Made by a program: the position numbers and the translations under genes
Notes under the pieces: generated by a model
What the model was told of the DNA's origin: nothing
Databases searched by the model: none
Seen by the model: the letters and a program-made list of their open reading frames with translations, nothing else
In this document: piece by piece, positions 1 through 5,274 of the stretch
Position numbering within the stretch: the first letter of the stretch is position 1
Layout: each line of letters opens with the position of its first letter
NCBI GenBank assembly: GCA_002294005.1
Contig: DBEH01000054.1
Coordinates: 1 to 5,398 of the forward strand
Direction: 5' to 3'
DNA from: Firmicutes bacterium UBA911
GTDB lineage: Bacteria; Bacillota; Desulfotomaculia; Desulfotomaculales; Desulforudaceae
Length of the DNA: 5,398 bases

Positions 1-2
1 TC

Positions 3-63
3 TTGACACGGACGCAAAAGGTTATGCTTGACATTTCTGTTGAATTATATTAGGCTTTTGACA
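3..63 (+). promoter_or_regulatory. AT-rich stretch with three TTGACA hexamers
   Basis: TTGACA occurs exactly at 3-8, 28-33 and 58-63 in a locally AT-rich segment. The second and third copies sit in similar contexts (TTATGC-TTGACA and TTAGGCTTTTGACA), so they look like a short direct repeat with a 30-bp period. As a plus-strand promoter the best pairing is TTGACA 28-33 with TAGGCT 51-56 at 17-bp spacing, but that -10 is poor. On the minus strand a perfect TATAAT lies at 44-49, without a convincing -35 box, and could serve a gene beyond the left edge. I see promoter-like or operator-like sequence, but neither direction nor function is decided. Confidence 0.3.
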
Positions 64-123
64 AACAGCGGTCAGTCTGGAGCACTCTGCTCGGGGGCGG
101 GGTGTTTCGTTGTTTTAAAAACC

Positions 124-276
124 GTCTGCCCCTGCGAAACCAACCCCGCCGACGGCCACGTTTCTTTTCTATCGCCGGTGGGCCGGAGTCTCTTGCTCAA
201 AGAGCCGGGACAGGTGTTGGAAGTCGAAGCCCCGGGCGGCACGTTCCGGTACCGGGTGGTCTCGGTCACCTACCCC
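124..276 (+). pseudogene. GreA/GreB C-terminal domain remnant
   Basis: The plus-strand frame open from 28 to 342 contains, at about 124-276, a stretch that reads like the C-terminal domain of transcription elongation factors GreA/GreB. It has an ADGHVSFLSPVG segment, then SLLLKEPGQ, then VEVEAPGGTFRYRVVSV. GreA/GreB normally have about 155-160 residues and rescue backtracked RNA polymerase through an N-terminal coiled coil with acidic tip residues; that half is absent here. Upstream residues in this frame do not look like protein. The only start-like codons are TTG (28, preceded by AAAAGG at 16-21; also 40 and 58). Downstream the frame runs without its own stop into the antisense of nadC, ending at 340-342, so the tail after about residue 83 is unlikely to be selected. 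I infer a truncated, decayed gene copy convergent with nadC. A short expressed domain protein is the less likely alternative. Confidence 0.6.
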
Positions 277-1126
277 GGGGGCTTAAGCTCCCCGGCGGTT
301 CGAGATCCAGTCCGATGTCCAGGTCCGGGACCGAGTGGGTGAGCCGGCCGAGGGAAATAAGGTCCACCCCGGTAGCAGCGATCTCCCGGATGTTCTGCTC
401 GTCAACGTTTCCCGACGCTTCCAGCAAGACCCGCCCGTCCACGAGCCGCACGGCTTCCTCAATCAGCGCCCGGGCCATATTGTCGAGGAGAATCGCGTCC
501 GCCCCGGCGGCCAGCGCCTCCCGGACCCCGTCCAAATCCTCAACTTCCACTTCCACCTTCAGCAGGTGATGAACAGCGGCGCGGGCCGAGCGCACGGCGG
601 CGGCAATCCCGCCGGCGACCGCGATGTGGTTGTCTTTGATCAGGACGCCGTCGTCAAGGGCAAAGCGGTGGTTGTGCCCGCCGCCCACCCGCACGGCGTA
701 TTTTTCAAGCATCCGCAAACCGGGCGTGGTTTTGCGGGTATCCACCAGGCGGACCGGATAGCCGGCAACCAATTCGTTTAGCCGCCGCGTCCGGGTGGCG
801 ATTCCGGACAGGCGGCACAGGAAATTTAGCGCCACCCGCTCGCCGGAGAGAATAGGGCGCGCCTCCCCGCTGACCTCGGCCAGCACCGTGCCCCGTTGTA
901 CCCGCTCCCCGTCTGCAACCCGGTTCCGGAATTCCACCCGGGGATCCAGAACGGCAAAAACCCGCCGGGCCACCTCCAGCCCGGCCACCACCCCGGCTTC
1001 CCGGCTGCGCAGCACGCCGGCGGCCCGGGTTCCGGCGGCAACGGTGGCGGTAGTGGTCCAGTCCCCCGCGCCGATGTCCTCGGCCAGGGCCTTGCGGATC
1101 AGCAGGTCCAGTTCAAGCTCGTTCAC
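266..1126 (-). CDS. nadC: Nicotinate-nucleotide pyrophosphorylase (carboxylating)
   Basis: This quinolinate phosphoribosyltransferase converts quinolinate and PRPP to nicotinate mononucleotide, CO2 and pyrophosphate, the last step specific to de novo NAD synthesis; it acts in the cytoplasm. The 286 residues match the usual family length. Visible motifs in order: EDIGAGDWTT (16-25), ERVALNFLCRLSGIAT (96-111), DTRKTTPG (129-136), the basic substrate site around GGGHNHR (148-154), KDNHI (164-168), LLDN (213-216), EASGN (236-240) and LGRLTHS (259-265). The start is GTG at 1126, inside the end of nadB (14-bp overlap), with AGAGGG about nine bases upstream, so translation is probably coupled to nadB. 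It is the last gene of the nad group in the window. No clear terminator follows the TGA. The product assignment is firm. Confidence 0.97.
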   Translation of the reverse strand: MNELELDLLIRKALAEDIGAGDWTTTATVAAGTRAAGVLRSREAGVVAGLEVARRVFAVLDPRVEFRNRVADGERVQRGTVLAEVSGEARPILSGERVALNFLCRLSGIATRTRRLNELVAGYPVRLVDTRKTTPGLRMLEKYAVRVGGGHNHRFALDDGVLIKDNHIAVAGGIAAAVRSARAAVHHLLKVEVEVEDLDGVREALAAGADAILLDNMARALIEEAVRLVDGRVLLEASGNVDEQNIREIAATGVDLISLGRLTHSVPDLDIGLDLEPPGSLSPRGR

Positions 1127-2702
1127 GTGTCAAAGCCCTCTTGAAAATGATGTGCTTGCGCCAGCACTCTCTGGGTTCCGGGTAATCGGCGCGGTAGTGC
1201 CCGCCCCGGGATTCGCGCCTGGCCGCGGCCGCCTCGGTGACCAGCGTCCCGATCTGGAACAGATTGCGGGTTTCAAAAGCCTCCGGAGTCTGCGCCGGGC
1301 AAAGCTCCAGGTACTCGTGACGCCGGAAGAATTCGAGAGTGCGTTCCAGACCCTCCGCTTCGCGGCTTAAGCCGGCATAGGTGCTCATGTGCGCCTGCAG
1401 TTCCGCCCGCAGGGCCGGGTAGTCGACCGGCCGCGCCTCGCGCCGCCCGGAATAGGCAAAGTGCGGGTTGGGTTTCGGGGCCGCGGGCCGGGACAGGATG
1501 CGTTGTACGATCCGGCCGCCGAACACCAGCCCGTCCAGGAGGGAGTTGCTCGCCAGCCGGTTGGCCCCGTGCACGCCGGCGCGGGCCACCTCACCGCAGG
1601 CGTAGAGGCCCTCGATCGCCGTTTCCCCGTGCAGGTTGGTCCGCACCCCGCCCATGATATAATGCGCCGCCGGGGCCACCGGAATCCAGTCCCGGCTGAT
1701 GTCCAGGCCGACCGTGGCTAAGGTGTGGGTGATCGTCGGGAAGCGCAGCCGCAGGGTGTCCCCCGGAAGGTGCGTGACGTCCAGAAAAACGTGGTCCGCG
1801 CCCGTAGCCTGCATTTCGCTCAGTATGGCCCGCGACACCACATCCCGGGGGGCCAGCTCCGCGCCCGGGTGGAAGCCGGGCATGAACCGCTCGCCCCGCA
1901 CATTCCGCAGCACGCCCCCTTCACCGCGTACCGCTTCGGAAATCAAAAACGGTGGTCCTTCCGGTACCGCCAGCATCGTCGGGTGGAACTGGATGAACTC
2001 GAGATCGGTCACTTCGGCCCCCGCCCGGTAGGCGACGGCGATGCCGTCTCCGGTAGCCACCGGCGGGTTGGTGGTCTGGCGGAACAACTGCCCGGCCCCG
2101 CCGCTCCCCAGGATCACCGCCTGGCTGTAGAACACCTTCAGCCGGCCTTCCGGCTCGTTGAAGACCAGGGCGCCGTAGCAGCGGCCGTGTTCCACCAGCA
2201 GGTCGACGACGAAATTGTGTTCCAGCAAGGGGATACGGCACTCGCCGGCCTGGAAGCAGAGACACCGCTGAATCTCGGCGCCGGTGGCGTCGCCCCCGGC
2301 GTAGAGGATGCGGCGCTGGCGGTGCGCCCCTTCCCGGGCCAGGGCAAAACCGTCATCCGTGCGCTGAAAACAAGTCCCCATCTCCACCAGGTCCCGCACC
2401 CGTTCCGGCCCTTCCGTGACCAGGACGCCCACGGCTTCGGGGTCGCACAGGCCCGCCCCGGCCTCCAGGGTGTCCTCCAGATGCAGAATTGGGGAGTCGC
2501 CGGCGCCGATGGCGGCCGCGATCCCTCCCTGTGCCCGCTCGGTGCTTGTGTTTTCAACCATCTTCTTGGTCAGCACGACCGGGCGTCTCCCCGACCGCGC
2601 CAGCAGGTAGGCGGTGTACAGGCCGGCGATGCCGCTCCCGATCACGAGATAGTCGACCGTTTCCACCGGCAGTACCCGGGTGTCGAAATCAGCCAGGTAC
2701 AC
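1113..2702 (-). CDS. nadB: L-aspartate oxidase
   Basis: This FAD enzyme oxidises L-aspartate to iminoaspartate, which NadA consumes. The protein has 529 residues, normal for the family. The N-terminal FAD-binding fold is seen as IGSGIAG (21-27), then STERAQGGIAA (53-63) and YAGGDATGAEI (134-144). The substrate-domain signatures are QFHPT (238-242), EAVRGEGG (256-263), PRDVVSRAI (285-293) and HYIMGG (347-352). His240, Arg291 and His347 fall where E. coli NadB has its active-site His, Arg and His. GLYACGEVARAGVHGANRLA (365-384) with NSLLDGLVFG (386-395) closes the FAD site, and a C-terminal helical region follows. The GTG start at 2702 is fixed by AGGAGG at 2711-2716, eight bases away. The gene lies 65 bp after nadA and overlaps nadC. 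In an anaerobe the electron acceptor would be expected to be fumarate or another non-oxygen acceptor; that is inference. Confidence 0.97.
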   Translation of the reverse strand: MYLADFDTRVLPVETVDYLVIGSGIAGLYTAYLLARSGRRPVVLTKKMVENTSTERAQGGIAAAIGAGDSPILHLEDTLEAGAGLCDPEAVGVLVTEGPERVRDLVEMGTCFQRTDDGFALAREGAHRQRRILYAGGDATGAEIQRCLCFQAGECRIPLLEHNFVVDLLVEHGRCYGALVFNEPEGRLKVFYSQAVILGSGGAGQLFRQTTNPPVATGDGIAVAYRAGAEVTDLEFIQFHPTMLAVPEGPPFLISEAVRGEGGVLRNVRGERFMPGFHPGAELAPRDVVSRAILSEMQATGADHVFLDVTHLPGDTLRLRFPTITHTLATVGLDISRDWIPVAPAAHYIMGGVRTNLHGETAIEGLYACGEVARAGVHGANRLASNSLLDGLVFGGRIVQRILSRPAAPKPNPHFAYSGRREARPVDYPALRAELQAHMSTYAGLSREAEGLERTLEFFRRHEYLELCPAQTPEAFETRNLFQIGTLVTEAAAARRESRGGHYRADYPEPRECWRKHIIFKRALTRERA

Positions 2703-2767
2703 AGCTAGGGCCTCCTGTTCATCCCAGTCCCAGGCGGTGCGCCAGCTCTAATGACCGGCTCTTTCCT
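2703..2767 (-). other. nadA-nadB intergenic spacer
   Basis: These 65 bp separate the nadA stop from the nadB start. The only clear element is the nadB ribosome binding site AGGAGG at 2711-2716. I see no promoter or terminator, so nadA and nadB are most simply on one transcript. Confidence 0.6.
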
Positions 2768-3709
2768 TCAATCCGCTGGAAACACAATCAGGGAAGGCTG
2801 CAAGGCCAGCATCCGCTCCAGAGACTGAAGCGCGCGGTTCCGGATGTGCTCCGGCACGGTGACCCGGGGTTCCAGTCTCTGCAGCGCATCACGGATTTTT
2901 GTCAGCGTGGTGAGCTTCATACTGTCACATACCATACCCCTGGACGGCAAATAAAACTTCTTGCCGGGGCAAAGCTTGGTCATCCGGTGGATGATGCCCT
3001 CCTCGGTGCCGATGATGAATTCTTTGAAACTGGAATCCCGCACGAACTGCACCATTCCGGAAGTGCTCGCCACTTTGTCGGCGAGGTCGATCACTGCGGG
3101 ACGGCACTCGGGGTGCACCACCACCAGGGCGTCCGGATGCTTACGCCTCGCCCGCTGGATGTGTTCCGGCAGGATATCGTCGTGCACACAGCAGAACCCG
3201 GGCCACAGCACCAATTCCCTTCCGGCCTGCCGTGCGGCGTAAGCCCCCAGGTTCCGGTCGGGCACGAACAGAATCCGGCGGTCCGGGGGAACGGACGCGA
3301 TCACCCGCACCACGTTGGCGGAGGTGCAGCAGATGTCGCTCTCAGCCTTGACGTCCGCCGTGGTGTTGACGTAGGAAACCACCACCGGGTTACCGAGTTC
3401 CGCCTTTTTACTGCGCACCGCCTCCACACCGGCCATGTCGGCCATAGGACACCCCGCCCGCAAGTCGGGGAGGAGCACCGTTTTGTGCGGGGAAAGAATC
3501 GCCGCGCTCTCGGCCATGAAGTGCACGCCGCAAAAGACGATCACCTCGGCCTCGGTGGCGGCGGCCGTCCGGGACAACTGGAGCGAGTCCCCCACAAAAT
3601 CGGCAATGTCCTGGACTTCGGGGCGCTGATAGTAGTGGCTCAGGATTATCGCCTTGCGTTTTTGACGCAACTCATTTATTTCAGCAACTAATTCGTGGGA
3701 TATTTCCAC
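2768..3709 (-). CDS. nadA: Quinolinate synthase A, [4Fe-4S] enzyme
   Basis: NadA condenses iminoaspartate from NadB with dihydroxyacetone phosphate to quinolinate, using an oxygen-sensitive [4Fe-4S] cluster. With the start chosen here the protein has 313 residues, close to the roughly 300-residue compact NadA type. Motifs: ILSHYYQRPEVQDIADFVGDS (22-42, DHAP/iminoaspartate site), FCGVHFMAES (59-68), AGCPMAD (85-91), SYVNTTADVKAESD (112-125), CCTSANV (127-133), FVPDRNLG (148-155), GFCCVH (171-176), VHPEC (198-202) and MVCDSMKLTTL (259-269). Cys87, Cys173 and Cys261 occupy the three cluster-ligand positions. GTG at 3709 is preferred over the in-frame GTG at 3760: AAGGGG lies seven bases before it, the family N-terminus begins here, and the 17 extra residues would be encoded by the leader repeat. 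It is the first gene after its own promoter and tandem-hairpin leader. Confidence 0.96.
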   Translation of the reverse strand: MEISHELVAEINELRQKRKAIILSHYYQRPEVQDIADFVGDSLQLSRTAAATEAEVIVFCGVHFMAESAAILSPHKTVLLPDLRAGCPMADMAGVEAVRSKKAELGNPVVVSYVNTTADVKAESDICCTSANVVRVIASVPPDRRILFVPDRNLGAYAARQAGRELVLWPGFCCVHDDILPEHIQRARRKHPDALVVVHPECRPAVIDLADKVASTSGMVQFVRDSSFKEFIIGTEEGIIHRMTKLCPGKKFYLPSRGMVCDSMKLTTLTKIRDALQRLEPRVTVPEHIRNRALQSLERMLALQPSLIVFPAD

Positions 3710-3710
3710 C

Positions 3711-3760
3711 GTGCCACCCCTTGCTGCTCCATAAGCGGGCCTGATGGAACTCGAAGGCAC
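3711..3760 (-). promoter_or_regulatory. Possible stem enclosing hairpin A and nadA ribosome site
   Basis: In the nadA sense RNA, GUGCC (plus coordinates 3756-3760) can pair with GGCAC (3711-3715). The five-base-pair stem would enclose the second leader hairpin and place the SD AAGGGG (3717-3722) inside the folded unit, directly beside the GTG start at 3709. This could hide the ribosome site when formed. The pairing is visible in the sequence; its existence in the cell and any switch role are inference, and five pairs alone are weak support. Confidence 0.3.
3721..3753 (-). repeat. Leader repeat copy A (hairpin)
   Basis: This 33-bp unit is identical to the one at 3787-3819 except at one base (T3725 versus C3791). 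As minus-strand RNA it can form GUUCCAU (3750-3744) paired with AUGGAGC (3732-3726): seven pairs including one G-U, closing an 11-nt loop. On the plus strand the wobble becomes a C-A mismatch, which slightly favours function in the sense RNA. It lies immediately upstream of the nadA SD. It may be an RNA element, a protein operator with dyad TCCAT-N11-ATGGA, or a dispersed genomic repeat. Confidence 0.8.
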
Positions 3761-3786
3761 CGGCCCGGCGGGGCGGATTCTGGCTC

Positions 3787-3819
3787 TTGCCGCTCCATAA
3801 GCGGGCCTGATGGAACTCG
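3787..3819 (-). repeat. Leader repeat copy B (hairpin)
   Basis: This is the promoter-proximal copy of the 33-bp repeat, exactly 66 bp from copy A. Its hairpin arms are 3810-3816 and 3792-3798 with an 11-nt loop identical to that of copy A. The sequences flanking the two copies are not alike, so this is not a simple 66-bp tandem duplication. Between the copies (3754-3786) is a GC-rich stretch that can form GCCC-CGCC-GGGC on the sense strand. If the promoter at 3850-3878 is used, this copy begins about 25 nt into the transcript. Confidence 0.8.
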
Positions 3820-3849
3820 CCCCTCGGATTACCCGGCGTCGTTACCGTC

Positions 3850-3878
3850 ATGCTATTTCTCCGGCCACATCATGTCAA
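3850..3878 (-). promoter_or_regulatory. Sigma-A-type promoter for nadABC
   Basis: On the minus strand a perfect -35 box TTGACA (3878-3873) is followed after exactly 17 bp by TAGCAT (3855-3850), four of six matches to TATAAT. The predicted start is near 3843, giving a leader of about 134 nt that contains both 33-bp repeats. The -35 box begins only 14 bp after the panD stop, so nadABC can be expressed separately from panCD; read-through from panC is not excluded because no terminator is visible between the two groups. Confidence 0.7.
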
Positions 3879-3892
3879 GCAACCCAAAACCC

Positions 3893-4255
3893 TCAGGCGG
3901 GCAAAACCCTGGCGATCTTGTTCTCGCCGCCGACCAGCACCACCCGGGGCGCCCACCCTAAGGCCTCGTCTTCGGAACACCAGGCGTAAGCCATAATGAT
4001 CACCAGGTCTCCCAGCACGGCCAAGCGGGCGGCCGCCCCGTTCAAATTGACCACGCCCGACCCGCGGACGCCCGGGAGCACGTACGTCTCAAACCGGACG
4101 CCGTTGTTGAGGTTGGCCACCTGTACCTGTTCGAAGGCCAGGATTCCGGCGGCTTCCAGCAGTCCCTCGTCCACCGTGATGCTGCCCTCGTAGTCCAGGT
4201 CCGCCCCGGTCACTTTCGCCCGGTGGATCTTAGACTTGAGCATCTTCAGGTGCAT
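3893..4255 (-). CDS. panD: Aspartate 1-decarboxylase, pyruvoyl type, proenzyme
   Basis: PanD decarboxylates L-aspartate to beta-alanine, the amine used by PanC. It is made as a proenzyme that cleaves itself between Gly24 and Ser25; Ser25 then becomes the pyruvoyl cofactor. The 120 residues fit the family. Seen here: [11 protein letters not shown] (6-16) with Lys9, the cleavage site YEGSITVD (22-29), the active-site pair Arg54 and Tyr58 in RFETYVLPG (54-62), and Asn72 in NLNGAAARL (70-78). All key residues are present. The ATG start at 4255 shares one base with the panC stop (TAATG), and the SD GGAGGGGAGGGA is formed by the last panC codons, so translation is coupled. The stop is followed at once by the nadA promoter. 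Confidence 0.97.
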   Translation of the reverse strand: MHLKMLKSKIHRAKVTGADLDYEGSITVDEGLLEAAGILAFEQVQVANLNNGVRFETYVLPGVRGSGVVNLNGAAARLAVLGDLVIIMAYAWCSEDEALGWAPRVVLVGGENKIARVLPA

Positions 4256-5205
4256 TAAATTCCCTCCCCTCCGGATACTGCCGCCACTCCCTGCGCGGAC
4301 CGTTCACCCGGCAGCCGGACCATCACGTTGTCAATCAGGCGGGGCCGCCCGAAGCGGGCCGCCACGGCGAGCAGCAGCTCCCGGTCGCCGGGGCCGGGCG
4401 CGGTCAGACCGGGCAACGCCAGGATTTCTGCGTATTCCAAGCCGGCCCGCGGCTCGGCCGCAATCGCGGCCACCAGCCGGTCCCCCACGGCGGGCAGGCT
4501 CTCGCCGGCCAGGACGGCCTCCCGGGCCGCCAGCAGGCTCTGGTAGAGCACGGTCGCCGCGCGGCGCTCGGCCGGGGAGAGGTAGGTGTTCCGGGAGCTC
4601 ATGGCCAGGCCGTCCGGTTCGCGCACGGTGGGTACGGCAACAATCTCCAGGTCCAGGTTCAAGTCCCGCACGATCGAGCGGACCACCAGCACCTGCTGGG
4701 CGTCCTTCCAGCCGAAAAAGGCGGCGTCCGGCCGGACGATATTGAAGAGCTTCGCCACCACCGTGGCCACGCCCCGGAAGTGCCCCGGCCGGCTGCGCCC
4801 GCACAGGACCCCGTCGATACCGTCGACCTGCACAAAGGTGCGCGCTTGATCAGGGTACATCTCGCCGGTGTCGGGAACGAATACGCACTTCACGCCGGCC
4901 TCCCCGGCCAACCGCAGGTCGCGTTGCAGGTCCCGCAGGTAGGCCTCCAGATCCTCGCCCGGACCGAACTGGATGGGGTTGACGAAAATGCTCACCACCA
5001 CGTGCGGGAAACGGCGGCGCGCCTCGCGCATCAGCGTCAGGTGCCCCTCGTGAAAGTAACCCATCGTCGGCACCAGCGCGACCCCGCCGGTCCGCCGGAG
5101 TCCCGCGGCCACGAACCGGATCTCGGCCACCGTCCGGCAAACCCGCAAGTCCGGAAACGCCCTGGGACTTTTTGCACCTTGCCCCCGACTCTTCTGTACC
5201 GCCAT
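4255..5205 (-). CDS. panC: Pantothenate synthetase (pantoate--beta-alanine ligase)
   Basis: PanC joins pantoate and beta-alanine with ATP, through a pantoyl-adenylate, to make pantothenate. Motifs of this nucleotidyltransferase fold: [10 protein letters not shown] (46-55, the HIGH-like ATP site), FVNPIQF (74-80, pantoate site), [15 protein letters not shown] (136-150), FFGWKDAQQ (163-171) and MSSRNTYLS (202-210, KMSKS-like loop); a smaller C-terminal domain follows. The start is ATG at 5205, with GGAGGAG (5211-5217) five bases upstream. The frame stays open to an upstream ATG at 5385, but that would run through the promoter and is rejected. The 316 residues exceed the usual 280 or so, owing to a basic N-terminal extension of about 20 residues and a Gly-rich C-terminal tail. 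It is the first gene of the panCD unit. Confidence 0.96.
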   Translation of the reverse strand: MAVQKSRGQGAKSPRAFPDLRVCRTVAEIRFVAAGLRRTGGVALVPTMGYFHEGHLTLMREARRRFPHVVVSIFVNPIQFGPGEDLEAYLRDLQRDLRLAGEAGVKCVFVPDTGEMYPDQARTFVQVDGIDGVLCGRSRPGHFRGVATVVAKLFNIVRPDAAFFGWKDAQQVLVVRSIVRDLNLDLEIVAVPTVREPDGLAMSSRNTYLSPAERRAATVLYQSLLAAREAVLAGESLPAVGDRLVAAIAAEPRAGLEYAEILALPGLTAPGPGDRELLLAVAARFGRPRLIDNVMVRLPGERSAQGVAAVSGGEGI

Positions 5206-5210
5206 TTTGA

Positions 5211-5217
5211 CTCCTCC
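5211..5217 (-). promoter_or_regulatory. panC ribosome binding site
   Basis: GGAGGAG on the minus strand lies five bases before ATG 5205. It decides the panC start against the longer open frame that begins at 5385. Confidence 0.85.
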
Positions 5218-5225
5218 AGATAAAA

Positions 5226-5246
5226 TCCAGTGTCCAGAATCCAGAA
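5226..5246. repeat. Three tandem heptamers (TCCAGTG, TCCAGAA, TCCAGAA)
   Basis: TCCAG recurs at 5226, 5233 and 5240 with an exact 7-bp period; a further TCCAGA at 5215 overlaps the panC SD. A related motif in the opposite sense (ATTCTGA then ATTCTG) closes the window at 5386-5398. The array lies around the predicted panC transcription start and touches the -10 box. It resembles degenerate simple-sequence heptamers; no function can be assigned. Confidence 0.6.
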
Positions 5247-5274
5247 GTATAGACAAGGTGCTGATTAAGTGCAA
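5246..5274 (-). promoter_or_regulatory. Sigma-A-type promoter for panCD
   Basis: On the minus strand TTGCAC (5274-5269) and TATACT (5251-5246) are separated by exactly 17 bp. This matches four of six and five of six consensus positions. The predicted start is near 5239, leaving a leader of about 34 nt that holds the heptamer array and the GGAGGAG ribosome site. Confidence 0.75.

Noticed and set aside
80..92. Hairpin GAGCA-CTC-TGCTC as nadC terminator
   Set aside because: The stem is only five pairs with a 3-nt loop, lies more than 170 bp beyond the nadC stop, and has no T-run in either direction.
1725..2708. Plus-strand open frame of 327 codons opposite nadB
   Set aside because: Antisense shadow; low-complexity composition and no recognisable motif, while the minus strand encodes a complete NadB.
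2489..3691. Long plus-strand open frame (400 codons) opposite nadB and nadA
   Set aside because: Its translation is rich in Arg, Pro, Gly and His, with no family features. It is a GC-rich antisense shadow of nadA/nadB.
3706..3722. T-box-like sequence AAGGGGUGGCACGGUGG before nadA
   Set aside because: It resembles the T-box core (GGGUGGnAC), but there is no recognisable stem I, specifier loop or terminator, and it is fully explained as the nadA SD plus GTG start. A T-box would also be unexpected before NAD genes.
3710..3760. Extended NadA start GTG at 3760
   Set aside because: The 17 added residues come from leader repeat A, and GTG 3709 has a well-spaced AAGGGG.
3721..3819. Two 33-bp repeats with a 33-bp spacer as a mini CRISPR array
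   Set aside because: Only two units occur, within a promoter-to-gene leader, with no cas genes. A leader element or dispersed repeat explains them better.
3710..3843. Known NAD+-I (nadA motif) riboswitch
   Set aside because: The tandem layout is similar, but I cannot find that class's conserved core by eye, and it is known chiefly from Acidobacteria. A covariance search would be needed to claim it.
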